Shown here: one piece after another, positions 17,038 through 25,549 of the stretch | Position numbering within the stretch: the stretch's first letter is position 1 | Layout: each line of letters starts with the position of its first letter | Assembly: GCA_007132975.1 (NCBI GenBank) | Contig: SLNO01000010.1 | Span: 1 to 49,387, forward strand | From: Balneolales bacterium | GTDB lineage: Bacteria; Bacteroidota; Rhodothermia; Balneolales; Natronogracilivirgulaceae | Direction of reading: 5' to 3' | DNA length: 49,387 nucleotides | Translations under genes and position numbers: made by a program | The notes under the pieces: model-generated | The model's input: the letters and a program-made list of their open reading frames with translations, nothing else | Told to the model about the DNA's origin: nothing | Databases searched by the model: none

Positions 17038-18672
17038 TCACATCTTGTCCGGTGCGGAAATACCCAGGATGCCAAGTCCGTTTGCGAGCACTGTTGCAGT
17101 TACCGTCAGAAGTTCGGTCCGTGCCAATGCGACAGGATCGTCTTCGCCCAGGATCCGGCAGTCGTGGTAGAATTTGTGGAAAGCCGTGGCCAGTTCGTTG
17201 AGGTACTGGATCAGTTTATGCGGCTCGCGCTGGCTTGCGGTCAGCAGGATCACATCAGGGAACTCCAGTATCCGCTTGACAAGCGTTATTTCGGAGTCAT
17301 GGGTCAGCAGGCTGAAATCTGGTGTTTTACCGGAGAAATCGTAGTTCTCGCGCACTTTGCGCATGATGCTCTGGATGCGTGCGTGGGCATACTGCAGGTA
17401 GAAGACGGGATTTTTCTCCCCGGCCTGCTTGGCTTCGTTCAGGTCAAACTCCAGATGCGTGCCGGGGGCGCGCATAAGGAAGAAGAACCGGGTCACATCG
17501 GCGCCAACCTCATCCATCAGTTCATCAAGCGTGACGAAATTCGCCTTGCGGGTGCTCATTTTGAACGGCTTGCCGTCCTTGACAATGGTCACGAACTGAT
17601 AGACGATCACATCGATGCGGTCACTGTCGAATCCGCAGGCACGTACGGCGGAAACGACATCGGGATAGGTGGCGATATGGTCCGCACCGAAAATGTCGAT
17701 GGCCAGGTCGAAGCCGCGTTCAAGTTTGTTGATATGATATGCGATGTCTGGCAGCCGGTAGGTGGGTTCGCCCGAGCTTTTGATAAGTACGGTGTCCTTG
17801 TCTTTCCCGAAAGCGGTGGTCTTGAACCAGGTGGCGCCATCTTCTTCATATACGAGACCCTCGTTTCGCAGCGTGGCGATCACCTTGTCAATGGACCCAT
17901 CCTCATAGAGGGTGTTTTCATTGAAGAAGGTGTCCATGGTGATGTTCATACGGGAAAGGGTGCGGCGAATATCCTCGAAAATTTCCTCTTCCGCCGCTTT
18001 CCGGAAGACGGGAAGGTGCTCCTCGCCGAGCAGGGAATCACCGTGCTGCTGTTTCACTTTTTCGGCGATATCAGATATGTAGGCGCCTTCATAGCCTCCT
18101 TCCGGCAGCTCCGCGGGATCACCGACGGCCTGCAGATAGCGGGCCCGGACACTCTCCGCCAGCACCCTCATCTGCCGTCCGGCATTGTTGAAGTAGTACT
18201 CGCGCTGCACATTGGCCCCGGCCCATTCCAGCACCCGGGCAATGGTATCGCCAAGGACGGCGTTGCGGCCGTGCCCGACGGTCAGAGGTCCGGTGGGATT
18301 GGCGCTGACAAACTCAACCTGGATCTTTTTGCCTTCCAGCATCTGCCCCTTGCCAAACTCCCTGCCGATTTTGTGGGCTTCTGCCAGCTGGTCGGCCAGC
18401 CAGTTGTCAGCGAATCGGAAATTGATGAAACCGGGTCCGGCCACTTCCACCTGTCGGATATAACCGGAGGAGAGGTCCATGTTGTCGGCGATTTTCTGAG
18501 CGATGGACCTTGGGTTGTCTTTCAGGGCTTTGGCCAGTGTCAGCGCCACATTGGTGGCGGCGTCCCCGTGTTCGGGAGAACGGGGTTTTTCAATGGTGAT
18601 TTCGGGTACTTCAAGATCGGGGGCCAGTTTCTTGAGCGTCCTGGCGATCTGCTGCTTCAGGTATTCTTGCAT
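17038..18672 (-). CDS. argS: Arginyl-tRNA synthetase
   Basis: Class I aminoacyl-tRNA synthetase charging tRNA-Arg. 544 residues from ATG 18672. Seen: N-terminal Add-1 domain (MQEYLKQQIARTLKKL), the HIGH-type motif in SANPTGPLTVGHGRNAVLGD, YYFNNAGRQMRVLAES, KMSTRKANFVTLDEL in the KMSKS position, and the C-terminal anticodon domain ending GLGILGISAPDKM. Normal length. radC lies 62 bp upstream on the same strand. Confidence 0.97.
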   Translation of the reverse strand: MQEYLKQQIARTLKKLAPDLEVPEITIEKPRSPEHGDAATNVALTLAKALKDNPRSIAQKIADNMDLSSGYIRQVEVAGPGFINFRFADNWLADQLAEAHKIGREFGKGQMLEGKKIQVEFVSANPTGPLTVGHGRNAVLGDTIARVLEWAGANVQREYYFNNAGRQMRVLAESVRARYLQAVGDPAELPEGGYEGAYISDIAEKVKQQHGDSLLGEEHLPVFRKAAEEEIFEDIRRTLSRMNITMDTFFNENTLYEDGSIDKVIATLRNEGLVYEEDGATWFKTTAFGKDKDTVLIKSSGEPTYRLPDIAYHINKLERGFDLAIDIFGADHIATYPDVVSAVRACGFDSDRIDVIVYQFVTIVKDGKPFKMSTRKANFVTLDELMDEVGADVTRFFFLMRAPGTHLEFDLNEAKQAGEKNPVFYLQYAHARIQSIMRKVRENYDFSGKTPDFSLLTHDSEITLVKRILEFPDVILLTASQREPHKLIQYLNELATAFHKFYHDCRILGEDDPVALARTELLTVTATVLANGLGILGISAPDKM

Positions 18673-18734
18673 GGCGGATTTCTGGTTGTTCTGAAGCACC
18701 AAATATACAAGATTTCCGGGACAGGATGTGGGAT

Positions 18735-19466
18735 TTATCCCATCAAACCTTCGATGCGCATGCTCAGGTAGTCATACCCGGCAATGATGATATGGTCATC
18801 GACTTTGATGTCGAGCATTTCACCGGCTTCGATCAGTTTTTTTGTGATGGCGATATCGGCCCGGGAGGCGCGGCGGTTGGCGGACGGGTGGTTGTGGACG
18901 ATGATAATGCTGTTGGCCTCGTTCATGATGGCCTGGCGCATCACCTCGGCAGGATCCACGACGGTTGCTGTTTTGCCACCTTTGCTGATCACCTGATGTC
19001 CGGTCACGGCTTTGGCGGCGTTCATGAAGACCACCAGGAACTGCTCGGTTTGCAGGTCGCGCAGCCGCGGGCCGAAATATGCGGCGACATCATCCGGTGT
19101 TTTGAAGAACAGCGGTTTGCCGCCGCCGTTTCCAGACTGGAGCCGTCGAGAAAGCTCGAATGCTGCCTCCAGTGTGATGGCCTTGACATCGGCAACGCCT
19201 TCGATGACCCGCAGTTCGCGCCAGTTTTTTCGTACCAGCTTGTGCAGGCCTCCAAAATGCTGCAGCATGGTGCGACAGGTATCAATGACGTTCATCCTGC
19301 GGCTGCCCGTGCGCACGATTATTGCGAGCAGCTCGGCATCGGTCAGCGTCTCTGTGCCGAAACGCATCAGCCGCTCCCTGGGCTGCTCATCTTCGGAAAG
19401 GTCCCGTACAAGGCGCTTTGTGCTTTCTGTGCCGGGATCATAAATCTTGAGTTTGCGTGCTCTCAT
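18735..19466 (-). CDS. radC: RadC family JAB-domain protein
   Basis: 243 residues. N-terminal helix-hairpin-helix-like part (LTDAELLAIIVRTG, RELRVIEGVADVKA) followed by the JAMM metalloprotease-like domain with HNHPSANRRASRAD. Despite the name, a DNA repair role of RadC is not established; it is often linked to mobile or competence functions, though here it sits among housekeeping genes. I chose ATG 19466 (MRARKLKIYD); an upstream codon at 19493 would add nine residues. Confidence 0.93.
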   Translation of the reverse strand: MRARKLKIYDPGTESTKRLVRDLSEDEQPRERLMRFGTETLTDAELLAIIVRTGSRRMNVIDTCRTMLQHFGGLHKLVRKNWRELRVIEGVADVKAITLEAAFELSRRLQSGNGGGKPLFFKTPDDVAAYFGPRLRDLQTEQFLVVFMNAAKAVTGHQVISKGGKTATVVDPAEVMRQAIMNEANSIIIVHNHPSANRRASRADIAITKKLIEAGEMLDIKVDDHIIIAGYDYLSMRIEGLMG

Positions 19467-19577
19467 GGTGAAAAGGGTCCACTTGAAGTGCATAATGGGG
19501 TTTTGGTGCCACTGTGACCGCCGGGTACTTCCAGCACCGAACCGCTATGCCATAAAGAGCGCGAGCCCCATCCACCC

Positions 19578-20036
19578 TTACAAGATTTTTTTCTCCATTT
19601 TGTAGTGCGGACCGATTTTCTCAATCATGAATTCGTCCGATACCTTTTTGTAGCCCAGATGCTCATAAAAAGGCACCGCGCCGGTGCGGGCGTTGCACCA
19701 GATCCGGGCGTCTGACGCACCGGGCTGCTCCGAAACCAAATTACGCAGGCGCTCCTCGGCGCAGGTTAGCAGGTTTTTTCCGATGCCCTTGTTCTGCCAG
19801 GCCTTGTCGGTGGCCATGCCGCGCAGCTGCCAGGAGGGTGTGCCGCCACCGGAAGTGCGGATGAGCGTGAGGCAGCCGACCACACGGTCGCCGGTGAATG
19901 CGGCAAAATGCAAGGTGTGTGGGTGTTGATCCTCCGGAAAACGGGCGGAATCCACAGGTTTGCCGGCGCGCAACTCCCGGGCGCGCAACCCAAGGATCTT
20001 GTCGACTGTGGTTTCGCAGTTGCGGATCGGGTGCAT
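19578..20036 (-). CDS. GNAT family N-acetyltransferase
   Basis: 152-residue single-domain acetyltransferase. Acetyl-CoA binding motif A is visible as LRGMATDKAWQNKGIGKNLL, and the C-terminal VPFYEHLGYKKVSDEF is the usual motif B. HFAAFTGDRVVGCLTL forms the N-terminal strands. Layout resembles ElaA-like proteins. Substrate unknown. It lies 11 bp downstream of amn and is likely co-transcribed with it. Confidence 0.85.
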   Translation of the reverse strand: MHPIRNCETTVDKILGLRARELRAGKPVDSARFPEDQHPHTLHFAAFTGDRVVGCLTLIRTSGGGTPSWQLRGMATDKAWQNKGIGKNLLTCAEERLRNLVSEQPGASDARIWCNARTGAVPFYEHLGYKKVSDEFMIEKIGPHYKMEKKIL

Positions 20037-20047
20037 GGGTTGCCTTG

Positions 20048-21220
20048 TCAGGTGCCGCCCATGAGCGGTTCGTCGAGGGCGCGTATGCTCGCAGTGGGCA
20101 GCCCGCCCGGGAAATTGGTCTTGGAAAGCTCAATCGCCTTGATCACTATGTCCAGGTGCCGCTCTTTTGAGTTCTGGTAGAAAGATTGTGCGGCCTCGCC
20201 AAGTTTCGGCTTGCCGTGCAATGGTTTATCGCTAATACAAAGCAGCGTGGCGTTTGGGATCCGGTAGCGGAACCCGTTGGTGGCGACGGTGGCGGATTCC
20301 ATGTCGATGGCAATGCTCCGGCTGATGTGGATCTCATGCACCACCCGCCGTTTCATGAACTCCCAGTTGCGGTTGTCGATGGTGTAGACGGTGCCCAGGC
20401 GGTACGACATCATCTCCTCCTCCAGCACCGACTGCAGGTGGTAGTTGAGCATGTTATTAGGGATGATGGGCACGTTCTTGGGCAGGCTCGCATCCAGCAC
20501 GCCGTCGGCCCGCATGTAGCCCGAAGCCAGCACAAAATCGCCGATCTCCTGATGGTTACGCAGTCCCCCGCAGTGCCCGACCATGATCATGGCATCGGGT
20601 CGCAGCACGGCGATATGGTCGGTGATGGTCTTGGCGTTGGAGGGACCAACACCGATGTTGATGAGGCTGAACCCCAGGTTGTCTTTAACCTTGTGGTGAT
20701 AGGCGGGCATCTGGACATTCCGGGACGGACGCACGCAGTCGGGGAAGCGCTGCTTGAAGACCTCCACATGCATGTCATAGTTGGTGAACATGATGTAGCG
20801 CTGGAAGTCGCGCGCATCGGTGCCGGTGTAATGTTGCAGCCGGTCCAGCGACAGATCGATCCGCTCGGCGCGGAACAGGAACAGTTTCTTCTTGGTGAAG
20901 TCCCAGTGGTCTTCGTCGATCGCATCCAGCAGCTTGGGGTCATTGAGCGAGACGCATTCGCGGGATGGGGAGATGGCGACCTCGGCACCGGCGCGTACCA
21001 GTTTGGTCAGCTCGCGTTTAAGGTACCAGCGATAGACCTGCGGCTTGGCGAACTCCCCCTCGATCACCGGATTGTGCTCCGACCAGGAGCGGGTGATTTT
21101 CATCTTGGGATAGAATCCGTCCCGGTAGATCTTGTCCATGAGGTCACAGGCTTGATCGATCCGGGCGAGCAGTGATTCTTCGTCGGTGTTTTTGATTTCG
21201 AGAACGGGGGAATTTGTCAT
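20048..21220 (-). CDS. amn: AMP nucleosidase
   Basis: Hydrolyses AMP to adenine and ribose 5-phosphate. 390 residues with an N-terminal AMP nucleosidase domain (VYRWYLKREL, EVAISPSRECVSLND) and a C-terminal phosphorylase/nucleosidase domain. The latter has INIGVGPSNAKTITDHIA, VGHCGGLRNHQEIGDFVLA, and DMESATVATNGFRYRIPN with the ribose-binding ME pair, then LLCISDKPLHGKPK. Start at ATG 21220. Likely first gene of an amn-GNAT transcript. Confidence 0.95.
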   Translation of the reverse strand: MTNSPVLEIKNTDEESLLARIDQACDLMDKIYRDGFYPKMKITRSWSEHNPVIEGEFAKPQVYRWYLKRELTKLVRAGAEVAISPSRECVSLNDPKLLDAIDEDHWDFTKKKLFLFRAERIDLSLDRLQHYTGTDARDFQRYIMFTNYDMHVEVFKQRFPDCVRPSRNVQMPAYHHKVKDNLGFSLINIGVGPSNAKTITDHIAVLRPDAMIMVGHCGGLRNHQEIGDFVLASGYMRADGVLDASLPKNVPIIPNNMLNYHLQSVLEEEMMSYRLGTVYTIDNRNWEFMKRRVVHEIHISRSIAIDMESATVATNGFRYRIPNATLLCISDKPLHGKPKLGEAAQSFYQNSKERHLDIVIKAIELSKTNFPGGLPTASIRALDEPLMGGT

Positions 21221-21552
21221 AGCGGAATAGGTGGAAACCCTTTGGAAAAAGCGTGCAACGGAGGCCTGCCGGGGCTGGAGTCATCATGGACCGTCCGGCA
21301 GCCTGTTACCGCACAAGATAGCTTGTTTCGGGTCATGGTTTCAAATGGAGGATGCGTCCGGAGATTTTTTTGTGGATGGTGCAGGCGATGCGGGGTCTAT
21401 AATGGCTCACTGCCGCAATTTATCCCGTTTGCAAGCTGCTTAATTTTGTAAAAAAGGCGAACCCGTACGGCAGATTCGTAGTTTGTACCTGTAAGGATTA
21501 TGGCCTATCCTTATCCAATAGAAAACAGAAACAAGAATGAGAAGGATAAACA
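21221..21552. other. Divergent intergenic region amn / peroxiredoxin
   Basis: 332 bp without a gene. Near amn there is an inverted repeat CTGCCGG (21266-21272) / CCGGCAG (21295-21301), extendable to nine pairs with one bulge, loop 22 nt. On the peroxiredoxin side TAATTTTG (21441-21448) matches the Bacteroidota -7 box. The remaining ~100 bp before the ATG hold a polypurine stretch but nothing else I can name. Confidence 0.5.
21418..21448 (+). promoter_or_regulatory. Possible Bacteroidota-type promoter of the peroxiredoxin gene
   Basis: TAATTTTG (21441-21448) fits TAnnTTTG exactly. The element 19 nt upstream reads TTTA instead of TTTG. The predicted transcript would have a leader of about 95 nt. 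Weak, single-site evidence. Confidence 0.28.
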
Positions 21553-22032
21553 ATGATAAAGCCTGGTGAAAAAATCGACACTTCGTTTACGCTGGATATT
21601 GTGGATGGAAACGAGGAAAGAAGCGTAGTTTTCTCCGATCTGCTGGACCGGCCGGTGATTGTCACCGTCTATATGAAGAACAATACGGGTGGATGCGACC
21701 GCCAGAACAAAAGCCTGGCTGAAAAGGCGGACGAGATCGTTGCAAAAGGCTACAAACTGGTGGCGATCAGCAAGGATTCCTGCAATTCTCACAAAAAGTA
21801 CGCCGAGAAACTTGGAATTGGCTATATTCTTGCCTCTGATCCGGACCACAGCTTTGCACAGGCGGCGGATTCCCTCGTGGAGAAAAAAATGTACGGAAAG
21901 ACCTTTCACGGCCCCTCCCGTTCTGCCTATTTTATCGATACGGATGGAACTGTAAAGGCCATTATCGAAAAGGTCGACACGGCCAACCACGCCGGAGAGC
22001 TGCTGGAGAAGATCAGTGAGCTGGAATCATGA
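21553..22032 (+). CDS. Peroxiredoxin (Bcp/AhpC-TSA type)
   Basis: Thiol peroxidase of 159 residues. The peroxidatic site is MKNNTGGCDRQN with Thr45-x-x-Cys48; the usual Pro of TPGC is Gly here. The active-site Arg is present in GPSRSAYFID. A second Cys at 77 (SKDSCNSH) is not at the Bcp resolving position (about five residues after the first), so it may be 1-Cys or use an atypical partner. The stop codon lies at the edge of the repeat element that separates this gene from topA. Confidence 0.88.
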   Translation: MIKPGEKIDTSFTLDIVDGNEERSVVFSDLLDRPVIVTVYMKNNTGGCDRQNKSLAEKADEIVAKGYKLVAISKDSCNSHKKYAEKLGIGYILASDPDHSFAQAADSLVEKKMYGKTFHGPSRSAYFIDTDGTVKAIIEKVDTANHAGELLEKISELES

Positions 22033-22118
22033 CCTGGCTTCACCCGGACACACAGAAGCATGATTAAAAACGTCATGGACATTCTATGTGACCTTGTACA
22101 TCGAAAAGATTTAAACAG
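22020..22118 (+). repeat. ATGAA-bounded hairpin element, copy T1 (bcp|topA, first of two)
   Basis: First unit of a tandem pair. The 3' two thirds match the pst proximal copy closely (AGCATGATTAAAAACG, then GTCATGGACATTCTATGTGAC, of which the first 18 are near-identical). The 5' arm is diverged and merges with the peroxiredoxin stop (TCATGACC), leaving only about 6 bp of stem; the left boundary is therefore approximate. It ends ATTTAAACAG, abutting the ATGAA that opens copy T2. Confidence 0.75.
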
Positions 22119-22213
22119 ATGAAATGTCCATGACCGTAGCCCGGTCGCACAGGAGCATGATTAGAACGTCATGGACATTCTATGTGACGATATGAATCGA
22201 AAATTATAAACAC
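22119..22213 (+). repeat. ATGAA-bounded hairpin element, copy T2 (directly before topA)
   Basis: 95-bp unit beginning ATGAA. Stem AATGTCCATGAC (22123-22134) pairs perfectly over 12 bp with GTCATGGACATT (22168-22179). The loop contains GTAGCCCGGTC and GAGCATGATTA. The 3' module reads GATATGAATCG then TTATAAACAC and stops at the A of the topA ATGAAATCG. Subfamily B by stem sequence. Confidence 0.85.
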
Positions 22214-24784
22214 ATGAAATCGCTCATAATTGTCGAGTCGCCTACCAAGGCGAAAACCATTAAAAAGTTCTTGCCGAAATCCATGACCGTGGATTCCTGC
22301 AACGGACATATCCGCGATCTGCCGGCATCGGCCAAGGAGATCCCAACAAAACTGAAAAAGAACAAGTGGGCCAACCTTGGGATAGATGTCGACAACGATT
22401 ATGAGCCGCTGTATGTGGTTTCACCGCAAAAGAAAAAGACGGTCACCCGTCTTAAGAAACTGGTAAAGGAAGCGGATGAGCTGATCCTGGCCACGGACGA
22501 GGACCGTGAGGGCGAGGGTATCTCCTGGCATATCATAGATGAGCTGAAGCCGAAGATTCCCGTCAAACGCATGGTGTTCCATGAGATCACGGAAGAGGCC
22601 ATTTCCAATGCCCTGCGTGATTTTCGCGACATCAACAAGGACCTTGTGGATGCCCAGGAGGCAAGGCGCGTGGTGGACCGGCTGGCGGGATACACCATCT
22701 CGCCGCTGCTGTGGAAGAAGATCGGACCCGGGCTGTCGGCCGGACGTGTACAGTCGGTTGCGGTCCAGCTGCTTGTCAATCGCGAGCGGGAGCGGATGCG
22801 TTTCCGGAGCGGAAGCTACTGGGATCTCAAGGCGGTCTTGAGCGCTTCCGGGAATGATGGCGTGCAGGGTTCGGCGAAATTCGAGGCGGAGATGTCACAT
22901 CTGGACGATCTCAGGCTGGCCACAGGAAAGGACTTCGACGAATCCACAGGCAAACTGAAAAAACCTGACAAGGTGGTGCTGCTGGACAAAGAGCAGGCGG
23001 AAAATCTTGGGAAGGAGCTTGCCGCTGCGGAGTGGAGTGTGCTGAGCGTGGAGTCGAAAGTCCAGAAAAGGTCCCCGGCTCCTCCGTTCATCACATCGAC
23101 CCTCCAGCAGGAGGCAAATAGAAAATTCGGTTATTCGGCTCGCGACACGATGCGCATTGCGCAGAAACTGTACGAGGAAGGATACATAACCTACATGCGT
23201 ACCGATTCCACCAATTTGTCCAACCAGGCCGTTCAGGCGGCGCGGACAGCAGTGGAGTCAATGTACGGCGAAGATTACCTGAGCCCGAAAGTGCGAACAT
23301 ATTCCAAAAAGGCAAAAGGGGCACAGGAAGCGCACGAGGCAATCCGTCCGGCCGGAAGCCGTTTCCGGACGCCATCCGACACGCCGCTAAGCGGCCGCGA
23401 GGCAAAACTTTACGATCTGATCTGGAAACGCACTATGGCCACACAAATGGCCGATGCCCGCGTCGAACTTACCAATGCCGATATCCTGGCGGAAACGGAT
23501 GCGTCCAAAGCGCAATTCAAGGCATCCGGCAAGAAGGTGCTGTTTCCCGGGTTTTTCCGGGCTTATGTGGAAGGCAGCGACGACCCGGAGGCCGTGCTGG
23601 AGGACCGCGACAAGCCGCTGCCGGCACTTGAGCGCGACGGTAAGCTGGCATGTCACGAGGTGGCGCCGGTGGAACATGAAACCAAGCCGCCGGCGCGGTT
23701 TACAGAGGCCAGCCTGGTCAAGCAGCTGGAAAAGGACGGTGTAGGGCGGCCGAGCACTTATGCGACCATTATCGGGACCATAATGGAGCGCGATTATGTC
23801 CGAAAGGAGGGCAATGCGCTGGTGCCCACATTTACGGCCTTTGCTGTCACAGAGCTGCTGGAAAAACACTTTCCGCACCTTGTTGATGAGAAATTCACAT
23901 CGCAGATGGAGCAGCGGCTCGATGATATTGCCACCGGTAAAGAAGACCGTCTGAAATATCTGAAATCGTACTATGAGGGGGAAAAGGGACTCAAGAATAT
24001 GGTGGAAACACAGGAGTCCCGCATCGACCCGCAGGATGCCCGCCATATCTCCCTGCCTGTTGAGGGTCTCAACGGGATGCGTGTATTTCTTGGCCGGTTC
24101 GGACCTTATGTCCAGGTAAAGAAAGAAGATGGCGAGGAAATCATGGGATCGATCCCCGACAGCATGGCCCCGAGCGATATCAGTGTCGAAAAGCTTCAAA
24201 AACTCATAAAGCAAAGCGAACAGGGACCGGAGTCTCTTGGACAGGATCCGGAAACGGGCCAGCCGGTGTTCTTGCTGTCAGGCCGGTTCGGGCCCTATGT
24301 CCAGCTTGGGGAGGTCACTGACGCCAACAAGAAACCCAAACGCGTTTCACTCCCCAAGGGAATGAAAGAAACGGAAGTGGATCTTGAAACATCGCTCAAG
24401 CTGTTATCCCTGCCCAGAAGCGTTGGCGAGCATCCTGAGACGGGCAAGGAGATCAAAGCCGGTCTTGGGCGGTTTGGACCGTATGTGGTCCATGACGGAA
24501 CATTCCAGTCGCTGGGCAAGGATGATGATATTCTGGAGATCGGGCTTGAACGGGCGCTGGAGTTGTTGAAAAAGAAATCCCAGAAACAGAAAGCAAAGAC
24601 CTCCTCCGTCATCAAAGACATGGGGGAGCACCCGGAGAACGGTGAAAAGATCCAGATAATGACCGGTCGTTACGGACCCTACATCAAGTACGGGAAAAAG
24701 AACATCAGTATCCCCAAAAACAAGGATCCTGAATCCATGGATATGGGTGCGGTACTTGATTTGATCAAGCAAAAAACAGGTTAG
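22214..24784 (+). CDS. topA: DNA topoisomerase I
   Basis: Type IA topoisomerase that relaxes negative supercoils. 856 residues. Toprim domain with Glu9 (IIVESPTKAKT) and ATDEDREGE (Asp95, Asp97). Catalytic Tyr327 sits in GYITYMRTDSTN, and LVKQLEKDGVGRPSTYATI follows. The C-terminus has no Cys4 zinc ribbons. Instead there are four copies of a GRFGPYV-type repeat (about residues 620-840), as in many Bacteroidota and Chlorobi enzymes. ATG is immediately behind a repeat element; an unknown gene follows after 10 bp. Confidence 0.97.
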   Translation: MKSLIIVESPTKAKTIKKFLPKSMTVDSCNGHIRDLPASAKEIPTKLKKNKWANLGIDVDNDYEPLYVVSPQKKKTVTRLKKLVKEADELILATDEDREGEGISWHIIDELKPKIPVKRMVFHEITEEAISNALRDFRDINKDLVDAQEARRVVDRLAGYTISPLLWKKIGPGLSAGRVQSVAVQLLVNRERERMRFRSGSYWDLKAVLSASGNDGVQGSAKFEAEMSHLDDLRLATGKDFDESTGKLKKPDKVVLLDKEQAENLGKELAAAEWSVLSVESKVQKRSPAPPFITSTLQQEANRKFGYSARDTMRIAQKLYEEGYITYMRTDSTNLSNQAVQAARTAVESMYGEDYLSPKVRTYSKKAKGAQEAHEAIRPAGSRFRTPSDTPLSGREAKLYDLIWKRTMATQMADARVELTNADILAETDASKAQFKASGKKVLFPGFFRAYVEGSDDPEAVLEDRDKPLPALERDGKLACHEVAPVEHETKPPARFTEASLVKQLEKDGVGRPSTYATIIGTIMERDYVRKEGNALVPTFTAFAVTELLEKHFPHLVDEKFTSQMEQRLDDIATGKEDRLKYLKSYYEGEKGLKNMVETQESRIDPQDARHISLPVEGLNGMRVFLGRFGPYVQVKKEDGEEIMGSIPDSMAPSDISVEKLQKLIKQSEQGPESLGQDPETGQPVFLLSGRFGPYVQLGEVTDANKKPKRVSLPKGMKETEVDLETSLKLLSLPRSVGEHPETGKEIKAGLGRFGPYVVHDGTFQSLGKDDDILEIGLERALELLKKKSQKQKAKTSSVIKDMGEHPENGEKIQIMTGRYGPYIKYGKKNISIPKNKDPESMDMGAVLDLIKQKTG

Positions 24785-24794
24785 CGAGGAAGCC

Positions 24795-25364
24795 ATGCAA
24801 ATAAAGTCGACGGACTTTTTTGTATATCCGCCCAATTTGAAGGTGCTGGATCTGGCATCGATCGTGGGGATGTATCGTACCAGGGGCGAGCCGAGGCGGG
24901 CGCCGACGGGGGAGTATTTTGCGTGTGCCCGGACAAAAAAGCTGGTGAAGGAGGCAAAGTTCTGGTTCGGGCTCTACTACAGCCAGCCGGCCTGGGACCA
25001 ACTGCTGACGAAGGACTCTTCAGGCTACCCCATGACGGATGTGGAATTTGCTATACTTGGCATGACCATTTATCCACCAGAAGACAACTGCCACCGCAGC
25101 AATATCGAGGCGCATGCCGGGACCATCCCGCAGATGTCGTTCCTGATTGTCAACGACCTCCGCCAGTTCGGGTTCATCCAGGAATATGATAACGGAATGC
25201 TGGGAATCACCAGCAACGGACAGCGGGCGCTGGAGGGATTTGCCCGGCGAGCCTATGACCGCAAGTTCACACCCGAAATGCTGACCATCTACCGGGGTGG
25301 TCATGCAAGGCCAAGGATTGAGGAAGCGGAAAAGAGGGACTTGCATCAAACGCGGCTTTTCTGA
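24795..25364 (+). CDS. Conserved-looking protein of unknown function
   Basis: 189 residues, soluble, no signal peptide or membrane segment. Mixed alpha/beta composition with aromatic-rich stretches (FWFGLYYSQPAWDQLL, DVEFAILGMTIYPPED) and a basic C-terminus. I recognise no family. A GAGGA Shine-Dalgarno sits seven bases before ATG, and the gene is 10 bp behind topA, so it is probably translated from the topA mRNA. A link with DNA topology is only guilt by position. Confidence 0.7.
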   Translation: MQIKSTDFFVYPPNLKVLDLASIVGMYRTRGEPRRAPTGEYFACARTKKLVKEAKFWFGLYYSQPAWDQLLTKDSSGYPMTDVEFAILGMTIYPPEDNCHRSNIEAHAGTIPQMSFLIVNDLRQFGFIQEYDNGMLGITSNGQRALEGFARRAYDRKFTPEMLTIYRGGHARPRIEEAEKRDLHQTRLF

Positions 25365-25498
25365 ATCTGCAACCCGCGATGCAGCACGTGTCCGCGTTGG
25401 AGGATCGGAAGTGTCCTCAAGGAAACTTATGGCCTTGTTTATTGCCGGTATAGTTCATACAGAATTAAAACAGGAGGTGTAATTTTACCAGTCATAAG

Positions 25499-25514
25499 TC
25501 CGGCGGCTGCCGGA
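25499..25514. repeat. TCCGGC-GGCT-GCCGGA hairpin before the porin gene
   Basis: Perfect 6-bp stem with a 4-nt loop, 35 bp before the porin ATG. No T-run. Similar CCGGC-type palindromes occur at 33606 and 40055. Confidence 0.4.
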
Positions 25515-25549
25515 TTACGAGAAATCATATCACTCGAAGCGAATTTACG

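Noticed and set aside
16975..18771. 598-codon plus-strand frame opposite argS
   Set aside because: Mirror frame of a clear argS with all class I synthetase motifs. Its translation is Gly/Val/Asp/His-biased without any family motif, typical of antisense frames in GC-rich genes.
25472..25479. Perfect AGGAGGTG Shine-Dalgarno upstream of the porin gene
   Set aside because: No start codon follows at a usable distance; the porin ATG is about 70 bp away. Probably chance, or a relic.
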